From an uncultured Gammaproteobacteria bacterium (lineage in GTDB: Bacteria > Pseudomonadota > Gammaproteobacteria > HK1), in NCBI GenBank assembly GCA_958295835.1, contig OY282378.1:3745694-3809693 (forward strand): a DNA stretch of 64,000 bases. The letters run 5' to 3'. Of this stretch, positions 61,467 to 64,000 are shown one piece after another (position 1 is the stretch's first letter; each line of letters begins with the position of its first letter). A model generated the notes under the pieces. That model had not been told where the DNA came from. It saw only the letters and a program-made list of their open reading frames with translations, and made no database searches. Both the position numbers and the translations under genes were made by a program.

Positions 61467-62369
61467 ATGGCGACAACCGCGACGGTGCCCGCTCCCGGCT
61501 TCGGCTCCGCGCTGTGGAATGCGGTCAGGTCGTTCGCGCTGCTGCGCGAGAGCGTCGTCGGCATGGCCGGAACCGCCCTGGTCCTGTTCTGGGCGATCAT
61601 GGCCCTCGGCGCGCCGCTCTTCGCGCCCTGCGATCCGAACGCGACGTTGCAGGCGTTCGCGAAGCCCGGCACGCCGATCCCCGTCGCCGGCGCCTGCTGG
61701 ACCGACACCTTCATCCTGGGCGCGGACAACATCGGGCGCGACATCCTCTCGCGCATCGTATGGGGCGCGCGCACGGTCCTGACCTGGGCGCCGATCGCGG
61801 CGATCTGCGCCTACGTGGTGGGCATCGTGCTGGGGCTGGCGGCGGGGTATTACCGGGGCTGGATCGACGACGTGCTGTCGGGCGTCGCGAACATCATCCT
61901 CGCGTTCCCGGTGCTGGTGCTCTACATCCTGATCATCGCCACCATCGGCGCCTCGCCGCTCAACATCGTGTTCGCGGTGACCTTCGCGACCGGGCCGCTG
62001 GTGATGCGCATCGTGCGCGGCCTGGTGCTCGATCTCCGCAACCGGGAGTACGTGGCGGCGGCGGAGACCCGCGGCGAGACGGCCTGGCGCATCATGCTCG
62101 TCGAGATCCTGCCGAACGCCCGCGGCCCCCTCATCGTGGACGGCTGCCTGCGGCTCGGCTACGTCATCATCACCATCGGCGTGCTCGGCTTCCTCGGCCT
62201 CGGGCTTCCGCCACCGGATCCGGACTGGGGCGGGATGATCAACGAGACGCGGCAGATGGCGCTCGCCTTCCCGCACATGACGGTGTATCCGTGCCTGGCC
62301 ATCTCGTCGCTGATCCTCGGCTTCAACCTGATGGCCGACGGCTTGCGCGAGATCTCGCTTCGCGACTGA
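61467..62369 (+). CDS. ABC transporter permease DppC-like
   Basis: A 300-residue permease. ILGADNIGRDILSRIVWGAR (DppC-type), REYVAAAETRGETAWRIMLV (EAA loop) and GLGLPPPDPDWGGMINE are family marks. Ten bases after the DppB-like gene with GAGGAGCG ahead. Ends before a strong stem-loop. Confidence 0.88.
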   Translation: MATTATVPAPGFGSALWNAVRSFALLRESVVGMAGTALVLFWAIMALGAPLFAPCDPNATLQAFAKPGTPIPVAGACWTDTFILGADNIGRDILSRIVWGARTVLTWAPIAAICAYVVGIVLGLAAGYYRGWIDDVLSGVANIILAFPVLVLYILIIATIGASPLNIVFAVTFATGPLVMRIVRGLVLDLRNREYVAAAETRGETAWRIMLVEILPNARGPLIVDGCLRLGYVIITIGVLGFLGLGLPPPDPDWGGMINETRQMALAFPHMTVYPCLAISSLILGFNLMADGLREISLRD

Positions 62370-62379
62370 CCGCGAGCGT

Positions 62380-62403
62380 CCCGGCGCCTTTGGGGGCGCC
62401 GGG
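62380..62403 (+). promoter_or_regulatory. perfect 9-bp stem-loop between permease and ATPase genes
   Basis: CCCGGCGCC-TTTGGG-GGCGCCGGG, ten bases after the DppC-like stop. No T-tract; likely attenuation or mRNA processing within the operon. Confidence 0.6.
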
Positions 62404-62464
62404 TGCCCGCCCCGGACAACGACCGCCCCCGGCCCCGGCGGGGCGGCACCAGGAGGAAGGACCC

Positions 62465-64000
62465 ATGGCGGTGAGCTTCGACGAGAACGCGCCGGTCCTC
62501 GAAATCACGGATCTGAACCTTTCGTACTGGACGCGGGCGGGGGAGATCCCGGCCGTGATCGACTTCTCGCTCACCGTGCAGAAGGGCGAGAGCATCGGGC
62601 TGGTCGGCGAGTCCGGCTGCGGCAAGTCCACGGTGGCGATGGCCATCATGCAGTACATGGGAAACAACGGGACCATCAAGAGCGGCAGCATCAGGTTCAA
62701 GGGGGTGGAGCTGACGGAGCTCCCGCCCGACGAGCTGCGCAAGCTGCGAGGCTCGCACATCTCGATGATCTACCAGGAGCCGTTCGCGGCCCTCAACCCC
62801 AGCCTGACCCTCGGCACCCAGCTCAAGGAGGTGCCGACGACCCACGAGAACATCTCCGATTCGGAGGCATGGGAACGCGCGGTGCAGGTGCTCACCGACG
62901 TGCGGCTTCCCGACCCGGAACGGGTCATGGCGGCGTACCCGCACCAGATCTCCGGCGGCCAGCAGCAGCGGGTGGTCATCGCGATGGCCCTGCTCTCGAA
63001 CCCCTCGCTGCTGCTCCTCGACGAGCCGACCACGGCCCTCGACGTCACCGTCGAAGCCGGCATCACCAAGCTCATCACCGACATCAGCCGCAAGTACGGC
63101 ACCTCGCAGATCTACATCTCGCACAACCTCGGCCTCATCCTGGAGGTCTGCGACCGGGTCTTCGTCATGTACTCCGGCGAGGTGGTCGAGGAAGGCACCA
63201 TCAACTCCCTGTTCACGTGGCCGAAGCATCCCTACACCCACGGACTGTTCGGCTGCATCCCGCTGCCCACCGCGGACAAGAACGCGGCCCCGCTCAGGCC
63301 CATCGCCGGACAATTGCCTCTCCCGCACGAGCGGCCGCGCGGATGCAACTTCGGCCCCCGCTGCGACTTCTTCCAGGACGGGCGCTGCGACGCGAAGGAC
63401 GTGGCGATGGAGTCGGTGGCGGGCGCCGCGATGAGCGACCACCGGGTGCGCTGCCTGCGATGGAGGGAGATCGACCACGGAAAGGAGGTCGCGCACGGCG
63501 AGGCGAAGGACCCGATGGAGATCGGCGACGCGGTCCTCGCGGTGGAAGACATGCAGAAGTACTACGAGGTCCGCGACCGATCGATCAAGGCGATCCTGGC
63601 CGGCACCGGCACCATGCACGTGAAGGCGAACGAGCAGCTCAACTTCGACGCCCGGCGCGGGGAGACGGTCGCCATCGTCGGCGAGTCCGGCTGCGGGAAG
63701 TCGACCTTCGCGAAGGTGCTGATGGGGCTGGAGACGGCGACGGACGGCCGGATCCGTCACGACGGCAACGAGATCTCGAAGATCCCGGTGCGCGAACGCT
63801 CGCCGCAACAGATCGGCTCGCTGCAGATGGTGTTCCAGAACCCGTTCGACACGCTGAACCCCAGCCATACCATCGGGGCCCAGATCGGACGGGTCATCAG
63901 GAAATTCGGGGTCGAGACGGACAAGAGGAAGATCCAGGAACGGGTACTGAAGCTCCTCGACATCGTCAAGCTGCCGCGCGACTTCTACATCCGGCGTCCG
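62465..64000 (+). CDS. fused DppD-DppF-type ABC ATP-binding protein (runs off right edge)
   Basis: The frame is open for 512 codons to the edge. The first ATPase domain has VGESGCGKSTVAMAI, ISGGQQQRVVIAMALL and LLLLDEPTTALDVTVEAG. An oligopeptide C-terminal motif (HPYTHGLFGCIPLP) and a CNFGPRCDFFQDGRC cysteine cluster follow. A second ATPase domain begins near residue 358 (VGESGCGKSTFAKVLMG, QMVFQNPFDTLNPSHTIGAQ). The two subunits of Dpp/Opp are thus fused. AGGAGGAAGGA precedes ATG 62465. The signature and Walker B of the second domain lie outside the window. Confidence 0.9.
   Translation, partial: MAVSFDENAPVLEITDLNLSYWTRAGEIPAVIDFSLTVQKGESIGLVGESGCGKSTVAMAIMQYMGNNGTIKSGSIRFKGVELTELPPDELRKLRGSHISMIYQEPFAALNPSLTLGTQLKEVPTTHENISDSEAWERAVQVLTDVRLPDPERVMAAYPHQISGGQQQRVVIAMALLSNPSLLLLDEPTTALDVTVEAGITKLITDISRKYGTSQIYISHNLGLILEVCDRVFVMYSGEVVEEGTINSLFTWPKHPYTHGLFGCIPLPTADKNAAPLRPIAGQLPLPHERPRGCNFGPRCDFFQDGRCDAKDVAMESVAGAAMSDHRVRCLRWREIDHGKEVAHGEAKDPMEIGDAVLAVEDMQKYYEVRDRSIKAILAGTGTMHVKANEQLNFDARRGETVAIVGESGCGKSTFAKVLMGLETATDGRIRHDGNEISKIPVRERSPQQIGSLQMVFQNPFDTLNPSHTIGAQIGRVIRKFGVETDKRKIQERVLKLLDIVKLPRDFYIRRP

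Overview
The window is high-GC bacterial chromosome, most likely from a proteobacterium. Supporting signs are a CCA-encoding tRNA-Leu, Tat-exported SoxC-like sulfite oxidase, liv/ugp/dpp-type ABC importers, and UbiX. No 16S or single-copy marker is present, so I do not place it further. Metabolic operons (amines, amino acids, C1/aromatic-type oxidations) alternate with several unrelated defence-type loci, so the window reads as accessory chromosome.

Layout: (1) 1-2397, minus: a three-gene DUF262 / DUF3696-AAA / unknown set cut by the left edge, then a truncated IS3-family transposase (2.6-3.0 kb). (2) 3.3-4.5 kb: an M24 peptidase-fold protein without metal ligands. (3) 4.6-8.3 kb, minus: a P-loop STAND-like NTPase overlapping a protein with twelve near-identical 41-residue TPR-like repeats. 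(4) 8.9-16.1 kb: Rieske oxygenase, phosphorothioate-DNA McrA-type HNH endonuclease, a TauD fossil, zinc alcohol dehydrogenase, TrpB-like PLP enzyme, and an AAA-PD(D/E)XK protein. (5) 16.4-21.3 kb: complete branched-chain-type ABC importer, then an SDR, ubiX, tRNA-Leu, a sulfite oxidase family protein and a HAD phosphatase. (6) 25.8-31.2 kb: ugpBAEC plus a periplasmic glycerophosphodiesterase. (7) 31.4-47.0 kb: a BREX type 3-like operon (HTH gene, brxF, DUF6079 ATPase, AlbA_2/GHKL protein with an 18-copy 36-bp repeat, DNA methyltransferase, inserted vapBC, AAA ATPase plus PD-(D/E)XK-like protein, pglZ, terminal BrxA-like gene). No BrxHII-type helicase is seen. (8) 47.2-58.3 kb: carboxymuconolactone decarboxylase-like protein, HIBADH-type dehydrogenase, DUF1223, SDR, cysQ, quinone reductase, hutH, an ornithine-cyclodeaminase fossil, a PhnD-like binding protein, a repeat-tailed membrane protein and a DUF2235 hydrolase. 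(9) 58.7-64.0 kb: a Tat-exported family-5 binding protein with two permeases and a fused double ATPase that runs off the right edge.

The strongest unifying observation is local tandem duplication. Short, diverged tandem duplications sit on gene junctions (livM/livG, SDR/cysQ, brxF/DUF6079, methyltransferase/ATPase) and leave small bridging reading frames whose stop codons abut or overlap the next true start. At the methyltransferase/ATPase junction a vapBC cassette lies between the two copies, so the stop-start coupling of the operon is kept across the insertion. The same process may explain in-frame repeat insertions in PglZ, CysQ, HutH, the AlbA_2 protein and others. All functional assignments come from reading motifs and family knowledge; no database search was run.
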